Positions 23,349 through 35,649 of a stretch of DNA of 64,000 nucleotides are shown piece after piece. The notes beneath the pieces were generated by a model, which saw only the letters and a list, made by a program, of their open reading frames with translations, ran no database searches and was not told the origin of the DNA. This stretch comes from Manihot esculenta. Taxonomy: Eukaryota > Streptophyta > Magnoliopsida > Malpighiales > Euphorbiaceae. Made by a program: the position numbers and the translations under genes. The number at the start of each line of letters is the position of its first letter. Within the stretch, counting starts at the first letter, position 1. The stretch is from NCBI RefSeq assembly GCF_001659605.2, contig NC_035164.2, positions 5,435,379 to 5,499,378 of the forward strand, written 5' to 3'.

Positions 23349-25554
23349 TGTAATGACCCGGAAACCGATACCCCTCTGTAACGGCCCGAACCATCACCGG
23401 CGCTAGGATCCAGATCGGCTTAAGGCCGCCGGGACCCGTAGCAAGCCAACATACATACTATTACCTGGTAAAATCCCGTGCATGAACCAAAACTTAAACA
23501 TAAAGCCTGAAATCTGAACATACACCAAGCTTGATCCGTATGCTACAACGTAACTATGAACATAAACCTTCCCATGCTAGAGCCCTCATCAAATGCTCTG
23601 ACTGGGTCAACATTACAGACATCAAGCCTGGTTCTCATCTCAACATAAAAACATTACATAACCATGCATCAACAGGGATTAACCAATCTATAGGGCCAAG
23701 CACACTCTAATCCAAAAACATTTACTCTACTATCAGTTACATACATTATCTTCTATTACATTACATCATCTTATATTACATGTCCACTTCTAAAACTACT
23801 AAATTGATACATAAACATAAACTATTACATAAAACACACGTCTCTTAATCTTTACCCTGCTGACTTCTGAGCTCTGACTTAAACCTGCAACACTGGGGTT
23901 AGGGGAGAGGGGTGAGCTAAAAAGCCCAGTGAGTAGAAACAAAGAAAATAGTTCATTAATTACATGCTTTCATGAAATGCGTCACAGCACAAACAAGTCA
24001 TATCACGGATTGGACCCAACCCCAAAACATCCCTAAGCTATTTGCCCGGCCACCATAGAGGGCACCACAGGACTTCGTAATGCCTGGCCCAGCCAGGTCT
24101 TAACCATAGGGCTAGTGGGGTCGTCCTTGGTCCAATCTCCATCAACAGTAAATAATGCAATGCTTCATATTCGTGTAACTAGTGAAATCAACCTATTTCA
24201 TATAAACATGATGCATGAGCATGCTTTAGGCATTTGATTTCATAAGATAAAGATTAAGTTTAGTTCTACTCACCTCCTGGCAGACGCTGACTGACTCTGC
24301 AACTACTAGCACAACTGGCCTCCTCGGTCTCTCGGGTCCGATCCTACATAGGTGGACTCGAATGAGGTGCCAAACACATTCTAACAACTCATAAACAACT
24401 CCCCAAAAACCCCTCTAAACATCACTTAAACATGCATGGAAAACACCCAAGAAACGGCTGGACAGGGCACTTTCGGCGGCACCTTCGGCGGCCGAAAGTC
24501 CCTTCCAGAGACGAAACTCGGGTAGGTTCGGCGGCAGGTTCGGCGGCCGAAACCCTTGGACAGAAACGAAACTCAGCCTTCGGGGGCACGTTCGGCAGCC
24601 GAAAGACTGCCTCCCATGCAGGTTCGGCGGCCGAAACTCCTTTCGGCGGCCGAACCTGGTCCCCTCTGGACGACAGGTCCGATTCTGCCAAGCCAAAAAC
24701 CAAACTCAATACACCCCAAATCCTTACATACTCTCTCCCAATCATGCATACTCACTCCCACATGTATCAACTAGTTTAAGCCTCAACAATACATCATAAA
24801 AACATACATATAACATACATTGGTACAAAACCCACATAATCCTTAAACATGCATTTCTACCCAAACTCAACCATCAAACTCTATAAAACTTACTTAAAAC
24901 TTCATTAAACATGAGGAAAAGCAAGGATCTACACTAACCTCTTGGAGATCGAGGGTTGGTGTGACCCGAACCTTGGAGATGGGGAGAAATCTAACTCCGG
25001 GTCTCCAAGCTCCAAATCCTTGATCCAAGCTTAAAACTCTTCAAAACCAAGAATGAAACTCATAAAAACCATAGAAGATTGAAGGAAAACGTGAAATCGA
25101 CCAAGGGAGGACATGAACTCACCTGGGCACGAGAATGGGGAGAAAACTCGCCCATTTTCGGTCTGAGGCCTTTTATAGGCGACCGGCTGAGCCACATTCG
25201 GCGGCCAAACCAGCACCCTAAAGTCCCCCATGTTCGGCGGCCGAACTTGAGGTTCGGCAGCCGAACCTGGTTTCTGCCCAACTCAACTTTCGGAAGCCAA
25301 AAGTCCATCCGAAACCATCTCATGTTCGGCGGCCGAACATCACCTTCGGCGGCCGAACCTGGGTTCTTCCTCCTTGGCCTTTTCTCTTCAAAACTCAATT
25401 CATTTTCATTTAAAACCATGAAATCATGTGAAAACATTTTAGAAAACACATTTTACCCCTCTAGAAGCCTCTGACATCTTCAGAATTCTAGATTCCAACG
25501 GAGATTCCGCCGGAAGGTAGGGATTCCGATGCCGGAATCTAGCCGGGTATTACA
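23349..25554 (-). mobile_element. 3' LTR of the nested non-autonomous gypsy derivative
   Basis: On the plus strand it runs TGTAATGACCCGG to GCCGGGTATTACA (2206 bp). It is almost identical to 27838-30042: I noted about ten single-base differences and one 2-bp indel. It is a subfamily related to but distinct from the host LTR. The TATA box is on the minus strand near 25170, and TTCGG arrays are at 24468-24655 and 25195-25360. A polypurine tract (minus) abuts it at 25555-25570. Confidence 0.95.
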
Positions 25555-26709
25555 TTCTTCCCCCCTTTAAGAACATTCGTCCTCGAATGTTCCACAACAA
25601 ACAGGCATCTCAAATCATAACATCAATCATACTTAAACATGCAAGCAAACCAGCAAGCAAAACCTAAAACTCTCTCTCCTAAAAGAGAGACACAGGCACT
25701 GCTGGAGTAAAACTCCAGGGTCTCCAAAAGAAACACCTTAGCAGTACCCAACCTACTCCTGAACTCCACTGGCTTCCGCTGCGCTACTCTGATCCTTACT
25801 CTTCTCTTCTCTTCTCATCTAACCTAACTGGCTTCTTCTCACTGCTAACCCAATCTAAGTCTAACTCTCACAGGTAGTGCCCGGATTTCAGATCTATCTG
25901 GGAAAACAAACAGCTCCTACTAGCTATCCCAATAGATCATCCATCCTGCATGGGAAACACCTGCCCTTGGTAGTGACCTTGGTCGACTGCTTACAGTCGT
26001 TACAAAGTCTCAAGGATTCATCCTTCTTTTCCCAACACCACACTGGAACAATCCAGAGTGAGGTACTAGGTCGGATAAAACCCCTTGTCTACCAAATCTC
26101 GCCCCTACTCTGACTACTACCTCTCTCTATGCAGGCGCCATCCCGTAGGGAAGGGTAGAAATGGTTCTGCATCCAGACACCACTCCTACACCAAAATCTA
26201 ACTCCCTAACAGATGGTAAACCTGACAACTCGCCTGGGAAGACATCTAAGAACTCTCTCTACAACTGGCACTGAGGCTGGTTCCCCGACCCGACTGCTAC
26301 ATTCTCAAACAAGAGCTAGAACCCTCTGACAACCCCTCCTACGCACCCTACGAACCTTACAGGCTGACATCAAACCTCTAGGCATCCCTACTGTGTCCCC
26401 TCAGAAGAAAATCTTTGACCCATCCTGTCCTCTGAACCTGACTACCTTGTCTCTGCAGACCAAGGTAGCACCACGAGTAGAAAACCAGTCCAACCCTAAA
26501 CTGACGTCCAGACAGTCAAGTCTAGGACCTCAATGTCGGGTGGAAGGCATCTACCCTCAGCTGACACAGAACTGGACCGGCAGACTGACTCTGCCACAGA
26601 TGGATCACACTCGAGTCCACTGACCCAAAAAGAACACTTTAGCCCAGAAGCTATCAACTCAACCTCTCGACGGCTCCTAGAGCAACTAAAGAAAGAGAAC
26701 CACCAGAGT
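25555..26709 (-). pseudogene. Decayed protease-RT remnant of the nested derivative
   Basis: Read on the minus strand, this follows the host pol sequence from the protease flank (GLKCSFWVSGLECDPSV-like) through a LTV..V linker, a YRMAP-like segment and the start of RT. It ends near the host [12 protein letters not shown] position, at about 25870. Many stops, frameshifts and small losses are present, and the DPGA protease site is deleted. RT catalytic motifs, RNase H and integrase are absent. Positions 25555-25870 hold a short unmatched stretch and the polypurine tract (rc AAAGGGGGGAAGAA). The element therefore needs enzymes supplied in trans. Confidence 0.8.
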
Positions 26710-27522
26710 TCACAAAACATACACATCAGAACATTCAAAAGTGAGCATACCTGGCACCACCATGTTCGATGTGTCTGCCTCTTGCTGAGCTTGGGTGAAG
26801 ATCCGAGCTGAAGCTGACGGACCTTCTCCACGGAAACCTGAGGAATGAGGGGCTGACCCTCTTCCTCTGCCTCGACCACCAACCTGAAACACGGCTGGAG
26901 CTACTGGCTGAGCTGTTCTACTTGGAGCTGCTGGCTGGGACGGAGCCAACCTAGGCACAGTGGGACACTCACGTGCTATGTGCCCCTCCTGTCCGCACCT
27001 GAAACAAGCTGTAGTCCCTACTCGACAGACTCCTTTGTGCGGCCTTCCGCACCTCAAGCACCTCGAACTGCCTGAGCCAGAGCTCGAACCACCAAAACCC
27101 AGACTAGCCTTCAAATTCTGCCAAAACTTCTTCTTCGACTTTCTGAGGCCTCTGCCCCACTTCTTACTTTTCGTGGAGGCTGTACTCAAAGTGGAGGGAT
27201 CAATCCCTCCTAAACCTGAGATCCTGGAATCCTGAGTCTGAGCATCCTCCTGAGAATCTCCCATACCTTCTTCAGGTACTCTGATTCCCAAACTAACATC
27301 CCTTCTCTGAACATCCGACTCTACTTCCCTCATACTAGCTGACATCCTTCTTGGAGCCATTCCTTCTCTGCTTGCATCAAAAGACCTACTAGGGTCCCTT
27401 GATGTTCCCCATCTGTTGACTCCCCACGACTGCGCTCTTGGCAGAGCAGGTGGAAAGGTGTCCAAACCTTCCCTCTCAGATGGAACTCCAGTCGATTCCA
27501 CAGATCGACGAGCACCTCGCAT
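26710..27522 (-). CDS. Deleted gag protein of the nested derivative
   Basis: The start at 27522 (MRGARRSVESTG) is chosen to match the host gag start and follows a TTCTTCAG splice-acceptor-like site. About 270 residues: basic N-terminus similar to the host; then a direct jump to the KSKKWGRGLRKSKKKFWQNL region. The Pro-rich stretch and the whole gag core (roughly 220+ host residues) are deleted. Two CCHC-type knuckles ([26 protein letters not shown]) and a Gly/Arg tail are kept. It ends at a TGA just where the protease active site should begin. A nucleic-acid-binding product without capsid domain is possible but unproven. Confidence 0.8.
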   Translation of the reverse strand: MRGARRSVESTGVPSEREGLDTFPPALPRAQSWGVNRWGTSRDPSRSFDASREGMAPRRMSASMREVESDVQRRDVSLGIRVPEEGMGDSQEDAQTQDSRISGLGGIDPSTLSTASTKSKKWGRGLRKSKKKFWQNLKASLGFGGSSSGSGSSRCLRCGRPHKGVCRVGTTACFRCGQEGHIARECPTVPRLAPSQPAAPSRTAQPVAPAVFQVGGRGRGRGSAPHSSGFRGEGPSASARIFTQAQQEADTSNMVVPGMLTFECSDVYVL

Positions 27523-27822
27523 TCTGGCTCCTCTGAAGAACAACACACAAGCATACAATCAATCATTAGCATCATACGGTTCATATGAAAACACATGAAC
27601 CTACATACATGTCATACATACATACATAGCATATCATACATAACATTAACGCACATGCATAAAATCATGGCATTACACATCATCATCAAACAAGACAGGA
27701 CTCTACATCCTATCCTAGTGGACATGATTTTACTCTTGATCTTTCTTATTGTGCTTGCCCTTCTATGACCTCTAAGCCAACCTCTTTCCGATGTGCAACA
27801 CACCGTACTCTCGAGGCCCAAA

Positions 27823-27834
27823 GCTCTGATACCA
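27823..27834 (-). promoter_or_regulatory. Primer-binding site of the nested derivative
   Basis: The reverse complement reads TGGTATCAGAGC, three bases inside the 5' LTR end, as in the host element. Its presence shows that the derivative keeps the cis signals needed for reverse transcription. Confidence 0.92.
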
Positions 27835-27837
27835 TTC

Positions 27838-30042
27838 TGTAACGACCCGGAAACCGATACCCCTCTGTAACGGCCCGAACCATCACCGGCGCTAGGATCC
27901 AGATCGGCTTAAGGCCGCCGGGACCCGTAGCAAGCCAACATACATACTATTACCTGGTAAAATCCCGTGCATGAACCAAAACTTAAACATAAAGCCTGAA
28001 ATCTGAACATACACCAAGCTTGATCCGTATGCTACAACGTAACTATGAACATAAACCTTCCCATGCTAGAGCCCTCATCAAATGCTCTGACTGGGTCAAC
28101 ATTACAGACATCAAGCCTGGTTCTCATCTCAACATAAAAACATTACATAACCATGCATCAACAGGGATTAACCAATCTATAGGGCCAAGCACACTCTAAT
28201 CCAAAAACATTTACTCTACTATCAGTTACATACATTATCTTCTATTACATTACATCATCTTATATTACATGTCCACTTCTAAAACTACTAAACTGATACA
28301 TAAACATAAACTATTACATAAAACACACGTCTCTTAATCTTTACCCTGCTGACTTCTGAGCTCTGACTTAAACCTGCAACACTGGGGTTAGGGGAGAGGG
28401 GTGAGCTAAAAAGCCCAGTGAGTAGAAACAAAGAAAATAGTTCATTAATTACATGCTTTCATGAAATGCGTCACAGCACAAACAAGTCATATCACGGATT
28501 GGACCCAACCCCAAAACATCCCTAAGCTATTTGCCCGGCCACCATAAAGGCACCACAGGACTTCGTAATGCCTGGCCCAGCCAGGTCTTAACCATAGGGC
28601 TAGTGGGGTCGTCCTTGGTCCAATCTCCATCAACAGTAAATAATGCAATGCTTCATATTCGTGTAACTAGTGAAATCAACCTATTTCATATAAACATGAT
28701 ACATGAGCATGCTTTAGGCATTTGATTTCATAAGATAAAGATTAAGTTTAGTTCTACTCACCTCCTGGCAGACGCTGACTGACTCTGCAACTACTAGCAC
28801 TACTGGCCTCCTCGGTCTCTCGGGTCCGATCCTACACAGGTGGACTCGAATGAGGTGCCAAACACATTCTAACAACTCATAAACAACTCCCCAAAAACCC
28901 CTCTAAACATCACTTAAACATGCATGGAAAACACCCAAGAAACGGCTGGACAGGGCACTTTCGGCGGCACCTTCGGCGGCCGAAAGTCCCTTCCAGAGAC
29001 GAAACTCGGGTAGGTTCGGCGGCAGGTTCGGCGGCTGAAACCCTTGGACAGAAACGAAACTCAGCCTTCGGGGGCACGTTCGGCAGCCGAAAGACTGCCT
29101 CCCATGCAGGTTCGGCGGCCGAAACTCCTTTCGGCGGCCGAACCTGGTCCCCTCTGGACGACAGGTCCGATTCTGCCAAGCCAAAAACCAAACTCAATAC
29201 ACCCCAAATCCTTACATACTCTCTCCCAATCATGCATACTCACTCCCACATGTATCAACTAGTTTAAACCTCAACAATACATCATAAAAACATACATATA
29301 ACATACATTGGTACAAAACCCACATAATCCTTAAACATGCATTTCTACCCAAACTCAACCATCAAACTCTATAAAACTTACTTAAAACTTCATTAAACAT
29401 GAGGAAAAGCAAGGATCTACACTAACCTCTTGGAGATCGAGGGTTGGTGTGACCCGAACCTTGGAGATGGGGAGAAATCTAACTCCGGGTCTCCAAGCTC
29501 CAAATCCTTGATCCAAGCTTAAAACTCTTCAAAACCAAGAATGAAACTCATAAAAACCATAGAAGATTGAAGGAAAACGTGAAATCGACCAAGGGAGGAC
29601 ATGAACTCACCTGGGCACGAGAATGGGGAGAAAACTCGCCCATTTTCGGTCTGAGGCCTTTTATAGGCGACCGGCTGAGCCACATTCGGCGGCCAAACTA
29701 GCACCCTAAAGTCCCCCATGTTCGGCGGCCGAACTTGAGGTTCGGCAGCCGAACCTGGTTTCTGCCCAACTCAACTTTCGGAAGCCAAAAGTCCATCCGA
29801 AACCATCTCATGTTCGGCGGCCGAACATCACCTTCGGCGGCCGAACCTGGGTTCTTCCTCCTTGGCCTTTTCTCTTCAAAACTCAATTCATTTTCATTTA
29901 AAACCATGAAATCATGTGAAAACATTTTAGAAAACACATTTTACCCCTCTAGAAGCCTCTGACATCTTCAGAATTCTAGATTCCAACGGAGATTCCGCCG
30001 GAAGGTAGGGATTCCGATGCCGGAATCTAGCCGGGTATTACA
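27838..30042 (-). mobile_element. 5' LTR of the nested non-autonomous gypsy derivative
   Basis: On the plus strand it runs TGTAACGACCCGG to GCCGGGTATTACA (2205 bp) and is nearly identical to 23349-25554. A minus-strand donor-like site lies at 29421-29430 (AGAG|GTTAGT). The TATA box (minus) is near 29660. Confidence 0.95.
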
Positions 30043-30047
30043 CCCGC

Positions 30048-31120
30048 TACCTATTCCAGAATGGAAATGGGAAAATATAGCTATGGACTTTGTAGTGGGG
30101 TTACCGGCGGCGTCCAACAGAGTGGACTCCATATGGGTGATTGTGGACAGACTCACCAAATCTGCTCACTTCATTCCTGTCAGGAGTGGCTACTCTGTGG
30201 ACAAGTTGGCACAGGTGTATGTCGATGAGATCGTCAGGCTGCATGGGGTTCCTGTTTCGATAGTGTCAGATAGAGGGCCCCAGTTCACCTCCAGATTTTG
30301 GCGGAGTCTGCAGAATGCCATGGGTACTAGGTTGGATTTCAGTACTGCCTTCCACCCCCAGACTGATGGACAGTCAGAAAGGACCATCCAGACTATCGAG
30401 GATATGCTCAGAATGTGTGTGCTGGACTTTGGCGGTTCTTGGAGGCAGCATCTACCTTTGGTGGAGTTTGCCTACAACAACAGCCATCATGCTAGCATCG
30501 GGATGGCTCTATATGAAGCTTTGTACGGAAGGAAGTGCAGATCACCGGTTTGCTGGGAGGAAGTTGGAGAAAAGGCCTTGGCAGGGCCTGAGTTAGTAGA
30601 GATCACCAGCAGGGTGGTACCCATAATCAGAGAAAGAATCAAGACTGCTGTAAGCAGACAGAAGAGCTATGCAGACGTCCGCAGAAGACAGTTAGAGTTT
30701 CAGGAGGGGGATCTGGTATTGCTCAAGGTGTCTCCAATGAAGGGAGTGGTTCGCTTCGGGAAGAAAGGTAAACTAGCCCCATGATACATCGGACCCTTTG
30801 AAATCTTGCAAAAGATTGGGAATGTGTCGTACAAGCTGGATTTACCTGCTTCGATGGAGAGAATCCATCCGGTTTTCCATGTTTCAATGTTGAGGAAGTT
30901 TGTGTCAGATCCGAGCAAGGTTCTTAGTGAGCCTGATATGGAGGTCCAAGAGGATCTCACCTATGTTGAACAGCCAGTACGGATCATAGACACCCAGATC
31001 AGAAAGTTAAGAAACAAGGAAATCCCGATGGTGAAGGTTCTGTGGAACCACCACAATTTAGAAGAATGCACTTGGGAGACACGGGAGTCTATGCTCCAGC
31101 AATATCCTCAGCTCTTTTAA
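30048..31120 (+). pseudogene. Gypsy integrase core and C-terminal chromodomain-like region
   Basis: It continues the host polyprotein. The integrase core has AMDFVVGLP, VDRLTKSAHF, the second catalytic Asp in IVSDRGPQFTS and the Glu in HPQTDGQSERT. Then come the GPFEIL region, HPVFHVSMLRKFV and a C-terminal VKVLWNHHNLEECTWE segment typical of Tekay/Del chromoviruses. A TGA at 30782-30784 interrupts it where an Arg codon (CGA) would be expected in the KLAP(R)YIGPFE motif. Natural stop 31118-31120. Confidence 0.9.
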
Positions 31121-31216
31121 GGTTAGATCCCTATGTGTTTATGTGCCTTGTATATGTGTTATGTTCTTTGCCATGCTATGTGTGCTAGTGAGGAACATTC
31201 GGGGACGAATGTTCTT

Positions 31217-31229
31217 AAGGGGGGGAGAA
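31217..31229 (+). promoter_or_regulatory. Polypurine tract of the gypsy element
   Basis: The purine run AAGGGGGGGAGAA immediately precedes the 3' LTR. It primes plus-strand DNA synthesis in this class of element. Confidence 0.92.
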
Positions 31230-33321
31230 TGTAATACCCGGCTAGACTCCGGTATCGGAATTCCTACCGTCCGGTGGAATTTCGGATGTCGGGAACTTCT
31301 AGAAGAGTAAAGACATGTTTTATAAATTGTTTTCATGAATTTTAATGTTTTAAAGTATGAAACTAAATGAGTTTTTGCATGAAAATAGCATTGGAGGAAA
31401 ATCCAGGTTCGGCCGCCGAAAGTCAGGTTCGGCCGCCGAACATTGCATGGATGCGGAGGCACATTCGGCCCCCGAACGTGGCCTGGCCAGCCACCTATAA
31501 AAGGGTCCCTTAGCCGAAAATGGGCGAGCTTTTTCTTCCCATTTCGGCCAAGGTGAGCATTCCGCCATCCTTCCCCAATCTTGAGTCTTTCCTTCCTTTT
31601 TCCATGATCTTTACAAGTTTATAACTTTGGTTTTGAAGATCTTTGAGCTTAAAACGAGTTTTGGAGCTTGGAGACCAAAAGTTGGAACTTCTCCCATCTC
31701 CAAGTTTAGATCTCCTCAACCCTCGATCTTCAAGAGGTAAGAGCCGATCTTAAGCTCAATGTATGATTTAAACAAGTTTTATGAAGTTTTAAAGGGTAGA
31801 ATGCATGTTAGGGTATATGTTGAACCTATGGGTTTTTGATGACTTTTTGAACAATGTGGCATGTTTGAGTATGCTTGAAGTGTTGTAGTTGGGGTATATG
31901 ATGTTTTGAGGCCCCTAGGATCTTGTATGCATGTTTTAAGTGAGGTATATGCATGATTGGTGAGTTTGGAGGCAAAAATGCACAAAGGAGCCAAGTTTCT
32001 GCCCTTTTGCAGAAACCAGGTTCGGCAGCCGAAGGCACTTTCGGCCGCCGAACATGGCTGGGGAGGCAGGCCTTTCGGCTGCCGAAGTTGCCCCCGAAAA
32101 GAGACTTTCGTCTCTGTCTGGGACTTTCGGCCGCCGAAGGTGCCGCCGAACCTACCTGAGTTTCGTCTCTGTCCAGGACTTTCGGCCGCCGAAGGTGCCG
32201 CCGAAAGTGCCCTATTCAGCCATTTCATGCATATTTTCATGTGATGTTTTCAGGATGTTTTAGGGGGTTTTTGGGGAATATATTAGAGTCATGTTTATGT
32301 ATGTTTGGTCCCTCATTGGAGTCCACCTGTGTAGGTTCGGACCCGAGGAACCAAGGACCCCAGCAGTGAGCCAGCTGCTACAGAATTTGTCAGAGTCAGC
32401 CAGAGGTGAGTGGATCTAAACTTAACCTTTTAAATTAAGAAATGATATGCTTTTATCATGCTTCATGCATCATGATCATATTATAGGTTGTTTGCATTAG
32501 AATTCACGACTATGCCGCATTGTATTGTTGTGATAGATGATAGTGGATGGACATTAGGATGATTCATTAGCCTTCTATATACGAAGTCCTGTGGTGCCCA
32601 TAATAGGGTCGGGCAATACGAAGACCTGTGGTGCCCATAATAGGGCCGGGCAATAACTCTGAGTACGAAGTCCTGTGGTGCCCATAATAGGGCCGGGCAT
32701 GGAGTTGAGGGATTTTTGAATCAGTCCATCCGTGGTGTGATTTAATTGTGCAGTGACGCATTTCATGATAGCATGTTTTAAATATTCTTTTTACAGTTCT
32801 ACTCACTGGGCATCTAGCTCACCCCTCTCCCCTAACCCCCAGGTTTGCAGGTACAGGATAGATAGAGAAGGCAAGAAGAAAAAGTCATATGAATGTAATA
32901 GTTAGTTTGTGGACATGACAATTGTATTATGACGAAATGTAAAAATATTCAGAATGTTATGTAATGAGGTTATTGAGGATAGAGTTGTGCTTGACCATAA
33001 TGTATTGTTAATCCCTTTCGTATATACATGATCTTATGTTATGATGTTTATATAAACTAACTCAACACAGGTTGTTTTGCCTTTAAGGCTTGATGAGATC
33101 CCACAGAGGGACTATGTTATGTATATGATCAGAGTATGCACAGGTTGAGTTAGTTGATGACAGTATGTATGAAGAAAAGTTTTAATTTTTATGCATGTTG
33201 ATGATCATGTATGGGATTATACAGGTTTACAGGTTATATGTCAGGCTTGCTACGGGTCCCGGCGGCCTTAAGTCGACCCGGATCCTAGCGCCGGTAGCGG
33301 TCCGATTTTCGGGGCGTTACA
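31230..33321 (+). mobile_element. 3' LTR of the near-complete gypsy element
   Basis: It is 2092 bp, starts TGTAATACCCGG and ends GGGGCGTTACA, followed by the GGAAT duplication (33322-33326). It has the same blocks as the 5' LTR. Several differences between the two are T in the 5' LTR against C here within TTCGG motifs, consistent with loss of methylated cytosine in one copy. Confidence 0.96.
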
Positions 33322-33326
33322 GGAAT

Positions 33327-34667
33327 AATTAGCAGCGAGACTATCACCATTACGTAGCTTGACAGAAATAGGTAAAAAATTTTTGTAAGAAGTAAAATAT
33401 GCCATGGAGAAACATATATGATCTGTGGCTCCACTATCTAGAATCCAATCTTGAGAACTAGAAGAACAATTGAGTGACACATAATTAACTTTTCCAGTGG
33501 AAACATTAGTGTTAATAGAACTAACTTGGTTTGTTACATGAGAAGATGGAGCCGTTGTTGGTTGAATTAATACCAGTAGTTGTTGAATCTAGCCTTGAGT
33601 AAAAGGAGCTCCATATGTTTGCTCGAAAGAATTGGATTGATTAATCTCAGGTTGATTGTTTTTAAAAGCTTCTAAGTTTTCTTGAACAGAAGCTTGATTT
33701 ATAGAAGAACCTGATTTCTTGAGTTCAAAATTCTTGAACTTGTAATCAGAAGAGAATCCATGCTTTTTATAACAAGTTTCTACTGTATGTCTTGGTTTTT
33801 CACAGTATGTGCAGTTCTTTACATTACCAGAAAAATTTCTTGTAAATTGACTATAACTTTATCCTCTGTCAAAACCTTTTTGAAGATTATTTCTACACTA
33901 TGCATCTTTGTTCTAGCAAATATTTTTACAGTTTCATCAAGAGCCATTTGTCTTTGTTGTTGAATTATCAATGAGAAGACTTTGTTCAAGGAAGGCAAGG
34001 AGTCCATGATCATAATACAAGATCTTGCAGTAACATACCTATCATTTAAGCCCTTAAGAAAACGTATTACATAATCATTCTTTTGATAAGTATTGAAACT
34101 GACTACTGCACCACAAATGCAAGAATTTGGGCAAGAACAAATAGGAATAGAACGAAAATTAATCAATTCATCAAAAGTATTTTTAATTGAGTTAAATATT
34201 CAATAACTGATAAATCACCCCGTTTGAAGCCATATATTTCTTTTTATAGGTTTGAAATTCTGAAAATATCTCCTTGATAGAATCTTTCTTTCAGATCTTT
34301 CCACAACTCAACTGATGCTTTGAGCAATGGAATGTGACAATGATCTTGTCATCTAAGAAACAACAATTGTATTACATCTTTCCTGGGCAGATCTCATTGA
34401 GTCTGTTAGAGCAGGCATTACTAATGTACCACCAATAAATCTCACTTTATTCTTTGATAGAAAAGCCATTTTCATAGAACGTGCCCAAGAATGATAATTC
34501 TTTTCATCAAGAACAGGAGAGACTAAGACTATGGATGGATTCTCATTAGGATGAAGAAAATAAGGATTGGAAGGGTTTTGAAAATGATCATTAATCTGGT
34601 TTGCAGCAGCTTGCTGAGTGGCCATTTGAGAATCAAGAAAGTATCGTAAGAGATTTGAGGAAGCCAA
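33327..34667 (-). pseudogene. Decayed Ty1/copia gag and protease start, interrupted by the gypsy nest
   Basis: The minus-strand start near 34667 (older context) opens into a copia gag N-terminus: NPYFLHPNENPSIVLVSP, then EKNYHSWARSMKMAFLSKNK. Further on are the gag domain residues VIRFLKGLNDRYVTARS (about 34010-34070) and the protease motif WILDSGATDHIC (about 33420-33460). The frame is broken into three by shifts and stops. It ends at 33327 where the gypsy element is inserted and continues at 17083. Its 5' LTR should lie just right of 34670. Confidence 0.82.
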
Positions 34668-34880
34668 ACAAATTGCTTTCTATCATACCATAAAATGAAT
34701 GTGAAGAAAACAAATATTGCGAAAGAAGAAGAGAAAATGTTTCTCTTAGATTAAGCAATTCCTTTTTATACAGGAGGTTTTCAATAACGTATGATTAACT
34801 AACTAATTATTCTTTAAAATATGCGTGCTATGTGATATATGCATGAGTTGTACCGTATTTCTTTTCTCTTCTTTCTAAGT
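34668..34880 (-). mobile_element. Probable 5' LTR end and degenerate primer site of the decayed copia element
   Basis: A degenerate primer-site-like word (rc TGGTATGATAG) occurs near 34685 upstream of gag. The following 34700-34790 with TTTTTATACAGG resembles an LTR 3' part. The boundary of the LTR is not resolvable by eye. Confidence 0.45.
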
Positions 34881-35410
34881 TAATACCAACCCCATCGGAG
34901 CAATAATTCTTTAAATTATTTAGAAAAAAAATATAACAAAAGTAAACCTCTCAGAGTTAATACCAATTCCATTGAAGCAATAACCTCTAGATTATCTAGA
35001 AAAAAAGTATAACAAAAGTAAATTTCACTCTCACATTCCCTGTATTTAAGTCATTCCTACTAAATAAATAACTTTCTAAATCTTCTAAAAAAATATTTCG
35101 AAAGTAAAATTCACTCACAGATAATTAATATTTAAATCAATTTCATCGAAATAAATAACTATTTAGGTTCCCTAGAAAAAAATTCATAGAGTAAAACCAT
35201 AGTAAAACTCACTCACAAACAATCAATATTTAAGTTAATTTTATCAAAATAAATAACTATTTAGGTTCCTAGAAAAAAATTCACGTTGATATACCTAGCT
35301 TTTAAACCACCCACTTAATTAATTAATCCTCTAAACCCCTTACAAATAATCCTCTAAATCTCCTAAAAGAAATTCCGAGTGTAAATTCCAATCTCACATC
35401 AACGATCTTA
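34881..35410. repeat. Degenerate tandem repeat of about 90-110 bp
   Basis: Recurrent blocks of TTAATACCAA(C/T)(C/T)CCAT(C/T)GAAGCAATAA, a TCTAGAAAAAAA word and AGTAAA(A/C)(C/T)TCA recur about five times with divergence. There is no coding potential. Confidence 0.55.
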
Positions 35411-35649
35411 AGCTGCTCTAACTCATATTCCCCCAATACACGAATGACTTCTATTTTACCCCACTGATGCCTAGGAGCCCTAGGCCCTTGCCTTTGATAG
35501 GCCAGGGCACCGACATTTCATCGTTAAAATCTTTATTTAAAACATCATTCAATGCCTCCATCCAATCATTGACTTTTTGCCAATTGTTTTCCAAAAATCA
35601 TATTATTTTGATTCAATAGCAATATTTAATATTTATTATTGTTAGTTTC

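Noticed and set aside
24422..24745. Many 60-115-codon open frames across LTRs with RPPKVPPNLPEF or SAAEGAAES-like translations, on both strands
   Set aside because: They come from the TTCGGCGGCCGAA repeats, which are open in several frames on both strands. They lack conserved start and stop contexts and vary with repeat number.
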